From the NCBI GenBank assembly GCA_017506865.1, contig JAFCMP010000019.1, forward strand, positions 124,001-188,000: a DNA stretch of 64,000 bases. The letters are read 5' to 3'. Shown piece after piece: positions 9,575 to 20,200 of this stretch. Both the position numbers and the translations under genes were made by a program. Numbering within the stretch: position 1 is the stretch's first letter; every line of letters starts with the position of its first letter. This stretch comes from Tribonema minus (lineage: Eukaryota; Sar; Xanthophyceae; Tribonematales; Tribonemataceae). Under the pieces are notes generated by a model, which was not told where the DNA came from, searched no databases, and saw only the letters and a program-made list of their open reading frames with translations.

Positions 9575-10989
9575 AGGCATGCATACATGAGTATCTTTGG
9601 GGAGAAGGCAGGTGCTGAGGGGCTGCTAAGGTTCGAGGGGGATGGGGTATAATTGGGGAGCTCACATCTGCTGCACATGCGTTGCATGCGCTCCGCAGGC
9701 GGCGGCGCTGGGCTCCCGCACGCAAGTTGTAGTTGAAGATAAATCAGTGACGCTCCCCCCGCGCAGGCGGCGTCGCTGGGCTGCATGTCCGCGGCCTACG
9801 TCCAGACGCAACTGACGGTTTTGGTAGAAAACGAGTCGAACGTGCAGCTGAAGTTGAACTGGAAGATGAGCCGTGTCACTCACATGAGTGACGCTCCCCC
9901 CACGCAGGCGGCGTCGCTGGGCTCAGGCATGTCTGCGGCCTACGACCAGGCGCAGCTGGCGGTCCTGGAGGAGAGCGAGTCGTACGTGCAAGAGCGCGAT
10001 GCGGAGATTCGCAACATTGTCAAGTCCATCGAGGAGCTCAGCATGATCTTCAAGGAGCTGGCGGTGCTGGTGATTGACCAGGTGCAGTCACTTGTGGGCT
10101 TGGCGTTAGGGGCAGGGTAGGGTTAGGGTTCGGTTGCTGTTCCTCAGACGCTATGGCTTCTTGATTGCATTGTCAAGTCCATGGAGGAGCTCAGCATGAT
10201 CTTCAAGGAGCTGGCGGTACTGGTGATCGACCAGGTACGGGCGGCTGTCATTCTGAAGGAGTATCAGATTTGGTTCGTGTTGAAGCTCGCTGGATCCTGC
10301 AGTTGGCATCCCTGCCTGCGTATGCGCAGTTGCTAGGTATGTGCCTTTGCCAATATCACATGTACGTGCATAGTGAAAAAGAAACGACAATCACAGCAGG
10401 ACACAGTGGCATTACCTGACTTTGGCCCCAACCCTAACACTGACTGCAGAGCATGATTCTTACCGCATCGCCTTCAACATGGAGCAGGTCATGGAGCACG
10501 CCAAGGACGGCGTCGCGCAGCTGAACCAACAGCAGTCAACAAAGAAAACAATGTGCTGGAATACTTCGTCATCCCACTCTATGATTCACATGACAACACG
10601 CTCTGTTCTTTTCCTCTCGCCCCAACCCTAACCACAGGGCACAATCCTGGACTGCATAGACTCCAACATCGAACAGGTCGTGGAGCATCTTAAGAACGAT
10701 GCTGTGCAGCCCAACCAACAGCAATCAACTAGGAAACTCCACGTTGTATTAGTAGTATACATTCCATGTTTCTCACGACAGCACGCCATTCTCTTGCACT
10801 GCGCAGGGCACGATCCTGGACCGCATTGACTTCAACATGGAGCAGGTCGTGGAGCACACCAAGGACGGCGTCGCGCAGCTGCACAGGGCCGAGGAGAGCC
10901 AGAAGGCGGCGATGCCCGTCAAGTGCATCGCCGCGCTGCTGGCTCTGATTGCGATACTGGTCATCCTGCTCGTGCTCAAGCACCGATAG
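7106..10989 (+). CDS. TLG2: Syntaxin-16 / Tlg2-type Qa-SNARE
   Basis: Qa-SNARE of the trans-Golgi/endosome, about 308 aa. Five phase-0 exons: 7106-7219, 8518-8724, 9113-9361, 9908-10081 and 10807-10989. Exon 1 (38 codons) encodes the N-peptide [14 protein letters not shown], the segment that in this family binds the SM protein Vps45. Exon 2 has [20 protein letters not shown] (the syntaxin-16 PPKWVDGVE region), and exon 3 the Habc helices ([26 protein letters not shown]). Exon 4 holds the first half of the SNARE motif ([30 protein letters not shown]). Exon 5 completes it ([18 protein letters not shown]) and ends in a membrane anchor ([20 protein letters not shown]). Introns 1-4 all contain degraded copies of the neighbouring exon edges. 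Assignment rests on motifs along the whole length. Confidence 0.93.
7693..8440 (+). repeat. Five degenerate copies of the syntaxin exon 2 acceptor edge
   Basis: Copies of the intron 1 acceptor plus the first 35-50 nt of exon 2 (GACGCCGGCGCGGCGACGAA and onward) start near 7697, 7858, 8113, 8286 and 8391; the true exon starts at 8518. The 8391 copy matches the exon over about 46 nt. The 8286 and 8113 copies keep the first 17 nt almost intact and then diverge. The 7858 and 7697 copies keep only scattered matches. Intronic flanks such as the AATAACGCGTTTCGGTTCAT block are copied too, so the unit spans the splice junction. Confidence 0.85.
8990..9050 (+). repeat. Degenerate copy of part of syntaxin exon 3
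   Basis: CTCCGAGCGCGAGCTCAGGG followed by CGATCTTGGGCGACGGCG copies the interior of exon 3 at about 9136-9167 (CCGAGCGCGAGCTCAAGGCG, then ATCGTGGGCGACGGCG). It lies 120 bp upstream of the true exon, inside intron 2, and ends in GTGTGAG rather than continuing the frame. Confidence 0.75.
9540..9572 (+). repeat. Poly-G tract of about 31 bases in syntaxin intron 3
   Basis: This is the longest homopolymer in the window. It sits in the intron between exons 3 and 4. Such tracts are prone to length error in sequencing and may form G-quadruplex structure. Confidence 0.9.
9690..9865 (+). repeat. Two degenerate copies of syntaxin exon 4 acceptor edge
   Basis: Copies start at about 9698 (GCGGCGGCGCTGGGCTCC) and 9768 (GCGGCGTCGCTGGGCTGCAT), against the true exon at 9908. 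The second also copies the following codons with an open frame ([17 protein letters not shown] against [17 protein letters not shown]). It reads in frame through the remaining intron into exon 4, so a longer protein is possible if that acceptor is used. Confidence 0.85.
10166..10240 (+). repeat. Copy of syntaxin exon 4 donor edge
   Basis: A stretch of about 70 nt (GCATTGTCAAGTCCATGGAG through GACCAGGTACGG) repeats the last 70 nt of exon 4 and its donor at about 10013-10085, with only a handful of changes. It lies about 85 bp downstream of the true donor. A TTAGGG-type block (10117-10130) lies between the two. Confidence 0.88.
10425..10735 (+). repeat. Two degenerate copies of syntaxin exon 5 acceptor edge
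   Basis: Copies begin near 10450 and 10638 and repeat exon 5 (10807 on) for about 80-90 nt. The 10638 copy keeps an open frame ([20 protein letters not shown]) but ends in NQQQST before the membrane anchor. The 10450 copy is frame-shifted at its start. Each is preceded at once by a CCCTAAC telomere-like block and an AG, so each retains a plausible branch site and acceptor. Confidence 0.87.
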
Positions 10990-12539
10990 CGGCGGCGTTG
11001 CCCCCTGGGTACTGGCCTCTCCCCCCCCCCCCCCCCCATTATGAGGGCCTTCCCTTTAGGAGCGGTTATGTCGAGAGGAAGGGGGGGGGCCCAGGGGGCA
11101 ACTGATCACCGCTGCTGGTGTCCTGTATGTTATTGTGGCGCTGGCGCGCGCGTGCGTTGACCTAATTGGCACGCATGCGTGCACCAGAGAGCTGCACTGT
11201 GCTTTCCTGTTCATTCCATTTTCCCCTTGCTGCCGCATCATGGTACGATAATAGATGACGTTTGCTGTCAAGCGAGTGTGCTCTACTGTTGCTGTGTGCT
11301 GGTGCATCGTTGCATAGACAGCCTGGGGAGGCATTGAGAGCCGGTCTTACTAGCCTTGCTTCCATCTGTTTTGGCGTCACCGCCATATTGCCTGCTAAAC
11401 CATTGTTGTCAACTTGTTGATGATTACGCATGCTTTCAAGCATGCGTAATGCTTGGTCAAAATCAAGCACCATGCCGGCAGTAGAGTCTCGATGTTAGTG
11501 CTCAGCGACACTACTCCAAACATGAACGTCCAGCCCACAACACCTCAGTATGGCTATTGTAACAGCGCCGAAGGCGGCCACACGAGCAAGCATCGGTCGA
11601 TGCTACCAGGCACCAAGTAGGCTCGTACTGATTCACTAATGATGGATGCATGAAATCCTCAAGCTCATGGAAAGTTCTACTACCCCAGCCATCACATGCA
11701 GCGCAAGAAAAATGGTGTGCCAGGTGTACTCTTGCTCAGTGGTGATGCGCAAACACCCGCCCCTTGTAATCGCATACGTGCATCCTTCCAATGCATGACA
11801 TCATTACATCACCTGCACACACACCCCAAACATCCACTTTCATCAAGTCAAACCATATATAGCAAGTGGTAACAGTATGATTGAATGCTGCCCGGCCGCG
11901 ACTGAAAGCTGGCAAGCCTCGTGACAACGACTGTTGCTTCAATGCATTTGACGCGTGTTTAAATTAATGCCATGGGGGCGACAAGCATAGAGTCCGGCCC
12001 GCTGACATCACGACACATTGCAATACACACACACCAGCGCCGGTAAAGCGAGCTCTACCGCCGAAATTATATTTGTTGCAGCGCTCAAGCGCCTGCAGGG
12101 CGCGGCGCTGCTCTGTCGTTAAAAATAACATGTACTGCGGCAAAAGGTGGCAGAATGCTGCTCCTGATGCCAGCTTCAAATGTCACATGCAGCAACGCCT
12201 ATCCGCACTCGCGGCAGCATCGTCAAAATATGCACAAGGCCTTTCCAGCCCGTTCGGCCTCTGTCCCGTGAGGCCTTCTACCTGCTCCTGATGACCCCAG
12301 CCGCCTAGTAAGCACTTGGGCTGCTGCTGCCGTTGTCATACTTCCCCCCCGCTCAATACTATTGCCGTTGTTGCTCCCCCCCGCCTCATACCCCCCCCCC
12401 CCCCCCCGCCACACACACCCAACCTCGCTATCCGTCTCCCCCAACCCGCCATCCCCACCGCGCCCCAAGGCAGGTGTCCAATGTGCTCAGTGCACCCCGC
12501 ACCCACCCCCTCCTGACGCAATCTCCACCTCAAGTGCTA
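10990..12539. other. Tail-to-tail intergenic region, syntaxin / BEACH
   Basis: About 1.5 kb between convergent genes. It contains poly-C tracts (about 11022-11037 and 12391-12407). No coding region or RNA gene is recognised. An inverted repeat built on GATTACGCATGCTTTCAAGC lies near 11425-11447. Confidence 0.5.
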
Positions 12540-14203
12540 TCAGACGTGCATGTCCTCCAGGCCGCTGCGGATCATCTCCAGCCGCGACCGGATGTCCACG
12601 CCCACCGCGACGCTGCCGTCCGCGTACCCCACCACCAAATATGCATCGTCCGCAGCAAAGCTCAGCGCGGTGACCGCCACCCTCTCCGCGCCCCCCCCCC
12701 CCGCCCCCCCCGCGCGGGCTTCCACAGCACCCGGATCGGGCTCAGGTCCTCGACAGCGCGCAGCATCACCGCGCCATCCGCGCACCCGCACACCAGCGTT
12801 TCGCCGTCGGCCGTCGCCGCGAGCGCTGTGACCGGCGCCTCGAGCTCCACGCGCGCGAGGTGCGCGCCGTTCAGGGAGACCAGGTGCAGCGTCGGCGGCG
12901 CCGCGCAGCTGCCGCCGCCGCCGCCGCTGCCCGCGCAGTGCAGCACGCAGTCGCCGTGGACGGTGAGCACCGCGAGGGTCGGCACCGGCGCCGCCGCCGC
13001 CGCCGCTGCCGCCGCCGCCGCCACCGCCGCTGGCGCTGCCGCCGCTGCTGACGGCGGCAGGAACAGCGAGCGCACGTGGCGCCCCTTGGCGACGCGGTGC
13101 AGGGCCACGCGGCCGTCCGCGGCGGCGGAGAACACGACGTCGAGCGCTGTGGACAGCGCGACGCACGTGATCGCGGCGTCGTGGCCGAGGAGGTCGTGCG
13201 CGTGCGCCGCGGCGCCGGCGGCAGCAGCGGCGGCAGCGGCGGCGGCGGCGGCGGATGGTGTGGCGGCGCTCGGCCGCGGCGGGGCGTCGTGGGGGGCTAG
13301 CGCCTGCGCGAGCGCGGCGTTGCCGACGACCCAAACGCTTAGGATGCCCTGGCGGCTGCCGCTGTGAGAAGGGGGCAGCGATGACGGCGACGGATGCCAT
13401 GAGGTTTGAAGAAGGGTGCGCGAGTATGGAGACCAGGAGTGAGTGATGGCGTGTCGATACTACTGTAGTGTCTGATGGCACAGGTGAGCCATGTGCATGG
13501 CAGATGCTCAGATACTGATGATGCCGCGTCGTACAGAGAGCTCGCGGCGCGGTGAACAGCCCCCGCGACCAGCGCTCATGGAGTGTCCACTGCAGCAAGC
13601 CAGGGGGAGTGACAGCACTAGAAGTGGAGAATGCGCGAGAGCACTAGAAGTGGAGAATGCGCGAGAGTGCAGGAGGATACACTACTCCTAAGAAGCACCA
13701 ATGAGAAGGTGCGACACATAGCCACAACGATGATGAAAAGTTTCAAGTAAAACATCATAGAGGTAGACATTGGACTACTGCCATCGCACTGACCAACACT
13801 GAACAGGGCGCACCAGTTTCATTGCGGGAAAACACTCAAACACATTAGAAGGTCACTGCCGCTGCACACACAACGCGTGCACTCCACCACTCACGTGACC
13901 ACAATGCCGTCGCGCCCCGCAGCCAGGCACGTCACAGCTCCCGCATGCCCCGCAGGCAGCGCGCACAGCTCTGCGCAGGCGCCGTCAAGCGCGTGCACGC
14001 GGAACCCGCCGTCCCAGTAGCCGCAGCTCACGAGCGCCTCGCTGCCGCCGCCTCGCTGCCGCCGCCGCCGCCGCCGCTGCCGCCGCACACGCCGAACTGC
14101 CAGTGGCCGCAGCGCTGCGCCAGCGCGGCGCTCTCACGCAGCACGAGCTGCGCGTTGCCGTTGGACCACTGCTCCGCTGCGCGGCTGCCACCGCCGCCGC
14201 CGC

Positions 14204-14234
<31 letters not shown>

Positions 14235-17200
14235 GCTGCTGCCGCCGGACGCCACGCGCAGCGCGAGCCGCATCAGGCGCCCCGGCCGGCTGGCGACGCG
14301 CGGCAGCAGCGGCGCTGCGGCAGCGGCGGCGGCAGCGGCAGCGGCGGCGGTGGCGGCGGCGCTGACGCTGGCGCCGCGCACGGGCAGCGGTGCCGCGAAC
14401 TCGCGCGCTGCCGTGAAGGGCAGGTCGGAGCTGCCCGGCACGAGGCGCAGCGCCAGCTTGGTGACTGTCATGTCCGCGTGAACAGTGACGATCGCGTCCT
14501 GTGCGAGCGCGCGCGCATCGAGGGTTTGTAGGGTTCAGCGGCACATTGCGAGTAACCGCGTGGGTCGGCGTTGGCGGGCCTACTGTAGGGTTGTGGACAC
14601 GAACGACCCGCGTGAAACGGCATTGGCGGGCCTAGGTCATGGATATCACGGGATGGGAGTGGGGGGCGAATGCAGCTGCACCTCTGCAGCTCGACTGCGA
14701 GGGCTGTGCAATTTGGCGCACTCGCACCACCAAGAAACCTCCCCACCAGAGATCAGCGCCACGTGCTTCGACAACGAACGAGAAGCACTGATGACATCAC
14801 AGCAGATGTAGTGCAGGTCCTCTTCGCGCTCCTCATGATGACGACGTAGCTCGCCCGCACACCAGACACATCGAGCTCCGTTGCCAGGCGCCACTGCCAC
14901 ATATGTACTGCCACATACTTCCATCTCACTCGCGCGTGAGCCTTGCAGGGCTGTTCTATGCAGCACAGCTCAACCGCGGCGCCGCCTCACACCTGCGTGC
15001 ACATCACCGCCAGCAGCGCGCCGCCGCCGCCGCCGCCGCTGCCGCCGTCCTCGCCGCCGCCGCGCGGCAGCGCAAACAGCTGCACGCCGTGCGGATCGTC
15101 GAGGCAGCGCGCAGCACAGTCGCTGCGGCGCGCGCGCGGCGGGTGCGGCTCTGTGAAGAGCTGCGACGGCGTCTGTCCAAAGTGCGCAATCTGCGCCTCC
15201 GTGGCCTCGCGCTGCAGCGCGTCGCGCATCGCGCCGACGTCGACCGCGCCCTCGTAGCTGCAGCGATGACAGTGGTTTCAAGGAAGAGGGGCAAGAATTG
15301 GGGGTCAGGGGCGTGGTCAGGTCAGGGGTGGGGTTAAGTCATGTGTGGGGTCTGACGTGGTGTGAGCGCTGCTGCGTGTTGCGCATGGCGCCTACGTCGA
15401 CCGCGCCCTCGTAGCTGCGGTGGCGGCGGCGGCGTTGCGCAGGGCACAGGGTCAGGGTTAGGATGGGGGTAGGGTTAGATCGGGGGTGGTATTAATCGTA
15501 GTAGCGCTGCAGCGCGTCGCTCATGGCGCCCACGTCGACCGCGCCCTCGTAGCTGCGGCGGCAGTGGCAGTTTGCCAAGATAGTGCGGGTTAGAAAGAAA
15601 GGGTAAATATCGGTCAAGCGAATAGATTCAGGTCAAGCGGATAGGGTTAAATAGTAGGGGTAGGTTGAGATCAGGGGGTAGGGTTAGAGTGCGGGTGAGG
15701 AATCAGAGATATATTCAGGTCAGACGAACAGAATTAGAGACTAGGGGTAGGTTTAGGTCAGAAAGAGGGTTTGACTTGGAGTGCGTGTGCTACAGCGCGT
15801 CGCAGCTGCGGCAGTGGGGTACAAAGCTAGGGTTATGTTTAGGTCAGGGGTGGGATTGAACTGAGGGTCAGGTCAGCGCTGCAGCGCGTTTCGTATGGCG
15901 TCCATATCCACGGCGCTCTCGTGCCTTTCCGGTGCGAAATGCTTACCTTGCAGCTTGCAAAACAAGACAGCGCGCACGCAGCGACCCGCGTGCTCACATG
16001 ATTCAGTGCAACAGGTGACGTGCCACTTCATACATGACGCCTCTCGCATGTTCACATCGACCGTTCACATGCAGGCCTCACGTGAGGTAGGTAGCAGACG
16101 GGGTTAGCGCCCCGAGCAACGTCAACAGTGGAACCAAAAGGCCACGCACAGCCCCTCACATAGACATAGCCACATGAGGTCAGAGCAATAGGCATGCACG
16201 CGTCTGGCGAGTGCAGCGCACTGGCGTGCAGCACGCGCCGCGCCCAGACAGGACCCACTCGCTTACGCCATGTAGTGGAGCGCTGGGATTGAGCCGACGC
16301 GACCAGAACACGTGAGCGTAAAGCAAAACCTGCATCTGAGATGCAAAAACGCGCGTGCGAAACGTCGCAAGCGGGAACTGCGCGCGCGCTCACGTGAGGT
16401 AGTAGAAGAGGTTGCACGCCTCGAGCGCGGCGTCCGGCGGCGACTGCTTGGCGCCAAAGACCAGGTCAACCCACTCGTGCAGGTGCGCGCTCACGGCGTC
16501 GCTCTCCAGCGCGCGTCGCATCGTGCGCACGAACGCCTGCGCGCTGCCGCTGCCGCTGCTGCCGCCCCCGCTGCCGCCGCCGCCGCCACTGCTGCCGCCA
16601 CTGCTGCCGCCACTGCTGCTGCCGCCGCTGCCGCCGCCGCTGCCGCTGCCGCCGTCGCCGCCGCTGCCGCCGCCGCCGACGCCGCCGACGCCATGCTGAG
16701 TGCTGACACTGCCGCTGCCGCCGCCGCCGCTGCCGCGCTCCGCGTGCGCGCCATTCCGCAGGACGTCGCGGCGATGCGCGCTGCTGCCGCCGCCGCCGCC
16801 GCCGCTGCCGCGCTGCCGCTGCGCGCCGGTGCAGGCCCACGGCGGCAGCCTGACGTCATCTACGCGCTCTCCGCCCTCCTGCAGGTGCCCCAGGGGCAGG
16901 GCGTTGGCGTTGAGGAAGGCCTCCGGGAGGCAGAAGAACTCGGGCACGAGCTCCTTGACGTCGCTCATGCTGCTGAGGCAGCCGCGCCAGCTCTGCGGCG
17001 GCGGCGGCGGCGGCGGGGGGCACGGTCAGAAGGGGAACAACGATGAAATCACTCAAGTGCTTCTATGTCGAGTGGTCATAGGCATACTGTACTTCGGGAG
17101 CATGTTTGATGCGTATTAGCATACAAAGTCATGGTGGTGACGCTCCTTGACGTCCCTCATGCTGCTGAGGCAGCCGCATCTCTGCGGCAGCGGCGGCGGC

Positions 17201-20200
17201 GGCGGCGGGGGGCGGCGGGGTAGGAAGCAGTAAAGAGTTGAAATCACTCCAGAGTATGTCGCAATCCTCTACATGCGTATTTTGGGAATATGTTTGATGC
17301 ACATCAGCATACGTGAGGACGCTTAGAATCGCGTGCGTGCTGCTCCTGAGGCGAGCTGAGCTGCATAGGTAGTACAGCTTTCGCACTGCATGGGGGAGCT
17401 TGAGCAATGCCGAGGCTATGATCAATGCAGTCAGCACAGCACGCGCACATGCACCATGCACATGCCAGACGGGAATGGCGACATCGCGCAGCAGCAGCGC
17501 GCGCCGTACCCTGGCTGCTACATTGCAGATGAGCACTGCTGCAGCAGTCAACGCGCTGCGCATGAATGCATGAATGAGTACGCATAAATATGGGCGTGGT
17601 TTCACGAACTTGAAAGAAACGAGTGCGCACTTGCATCACGTCGAAAACCAACCATCCGGCCACTTAATGTGAATGCATATTTTTATAAGCATGCATTCAC
17701 AGGCATGAAACGACTGCGTGCCTGCTGCGCCCCGTCAAGGGCCCAGCCATCCGGCCAGTTACTGTGCCTTCGGACAATGTACAAGTGCATGAACCAGCAT
17801 GCATGAACCAATCAACAGGCGTGAATTCACAGTTGAGAAACGGGGCTGCGCACCTGCGCCACGTTGAAGCACAGCCTGTCAGGGCAGATAGTGTGGATTT
17901 CACAGCAGTGTCAACTCGTGATCGAGCATGCATGAATCATCTGACAAGCATGAACGGGCATGAATTCACGGTCGCGCACCTGCGCCACGTCGATGAACAG
18001 CCTGTTTGGAACATTAAAATCAATGCTGCATGAATGCATGAACGAACACGCATGAATGAACGGGCATGACTTCAGCGGCCACACACCTGCGCAACATCGA
18101 AGAACAGCCTGTCCCCATCAATGCTGCGAGAACGCCTGGATGACCACGCATGAATAAACGGGTGTGAATTCTCAGCCACGCACCTGCGCCACATCGAAGA
18201 ACAGCCAGTCTGGACCATTCAAATCAATGCTGCGTGAATGCATGATGAACACCCATGAATGAACGGGTGTGAATTCACAGCCACGCACCTGCGCCACAGC
18301 GAAGAACAGCCTGTCAGGGCAGTCAGCGCAACGTTCAACACCAAGCTGATGCGTGAGCCAGGATTTAATTATACATGATCCGACGGGCATGACTTCACAG
18401 TTGTGAAACGGGCCTGCGCACCTGCGCCACGTCGAAGAACAGCCTGTCGGGGCAGTCAAAGTGCCCCCCCTGCAGCGCAATGTGCATGGACGTGAAGGGC
18501 TCCTGGCGCACGAGGTAGTGCAGCACGATGCCCGCGCTGCTGTAGTGGCTGCCGTACATGAACTTGGGTATCGCCTGTGGTCGGTTGTGGGGAAAGGGGG
18601 GGGGGTATAATAGCATTTGTCAGGATCAAGATCTCCTGACCTTCACTAGATTGGTGGCGATGCCTCAAGCGCACGGACGCGGAATGTATGTGCGCATCAG
18701 GACTGCATACTATGAACTCGAGGAGTACAGCGCTGCTGTAGTGGCTGCTATACATGAACTTGGGTATCGCCTGCAAGCTGTATTGAGGGGGAGGGGGGGC
18801 AGAAGGGGGGGCAGGGGGGATGGAGGTATTACAGCGCGTATCGGGATGAACATCTCCTGACCTGCACGAGACGACGGTCGGTTTTGGGGTGGGCGGGGGG
18901 GGGGGGGGGGTAATTATAGTGTGCGTCAGGATAGAAATCTCTTGACCTGCACGGAGACTAGTGGCGATGGCTCGGGCGCACTGACGTGGCATGTCAGTGC
19001 GCCTCAGGATTGCATACTATGAACTCGAGGAGTACAGCGCTGCTGTACATAGTGGCTGCCGTTCATGAACGTGGGTGTTGCCTGCGGTCAGTTGTAGGGG
19101 GAGCGGAGGTGGGGGAGGTCTCTCAAAGTGAGTACGCGGTGCTTTCACCCCTCATACGAATTACAAGGAAAATAATATATATATCAAACCTGCGGCTGCC
19201 TGCAGAGTGTCCGTATGTGTCATTGCCGCAGCTGCGCAGCTGCGACCTCGACCCTAACCCTAACCCTAGCCCTAGGGAGTACGTTTAGGGTTAGCCCCCT
19301 GCGCTCCCGAAGCTTGCAGGTGGGCCCGCACCCATGCACTGGGCACATCACACTTGTACAAGCAAGTACACTTCACGATAGACAGTGCGCTATTGGCGTG
19401 AAACGTGTGGCTGTAGTCACGCATGCGTGCGCGGCGGCCCGTGCACGTCTTCCCATCTTCTCTAACCCTATAGCAAGGGTTAGGGTTAGGGTCAGGGTCA
19501 AGAAGAAGCTCGCCGCTTGCACTACAAAGAGCGTGCAGGTGTGAAGCCTATGCCCATGCACTGGACACATCACACGCTCACCAAAATACATATCAACGTA
19601 CCGGATCTTGAAAGTTGTGCAAGCAGTCAGTATGCTACAAACATCACAATGAGCACTTTGAATGCCATCAGCGTGGCCCAAGTCACGCACGCGTACGTGT
19701 TTTCTTTTTCCGTGCGCGTCCTCCCAACGTACCGGATCTCTAAGGTTATAGAAGCAGTCAGTTCTGAAACATATAATTAGCAGATAGTATGCCATCAGCA
19801 TGAGACGCGTGGCGCAGTCACGCACGCGTACGTGTATCTTCTTTATTCCATGCGCAACGTACCGGATCTTTTAGGGTTAGAGTTAGGGTCACGGTCAATA
19901 AGAAGCTCGCCTCTTGCACTACAAAGAGGTTGCAGGTGTGAAGCCTACTGTATGCCCATGCACAGGACACATCACACGTTTACCAACATTCATATCAACG
20001 TACCGGATCTTCGAAGTTGTAGAAGCGGTCCAGGAAGGCCGCGAGGCGCTCGGGATTCAGCGCGCCAATCGGCTTGGTCAGGTCGCGAAACACGTCGGGA
20101 TCGTCAAGGTCTAGCGTGTCGCTGGTGAAGTCTTGCAGGACCCAGGGGAACACGGGGTACTGTGTGTGCGGGTAAGGGGAGTCAGGGGGGGGGGGGGGGG

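Noticed and set aside
12333-13367. Long plus-strand open frame of 344 codons over the WD40 exons
   Set aside because: It is the antisense shadow of GC-rich BEACH exons; it has no motif, and its composition follows the GCC repeats.
16312-17046. 244-codon plus-strand Ala-rich frame
   Set aside because: It mirrors the Gly/Ser tract of the BEACH exon. Splice phase and BEACH motifs support the minus strand.
17630-18435. Regularly spaced repeats as a CRISPR array
   Set aside because: The units are about 110 bp, contain exon sequence and a donor site, diverge from one another, and lie in a eukaryotic intron.
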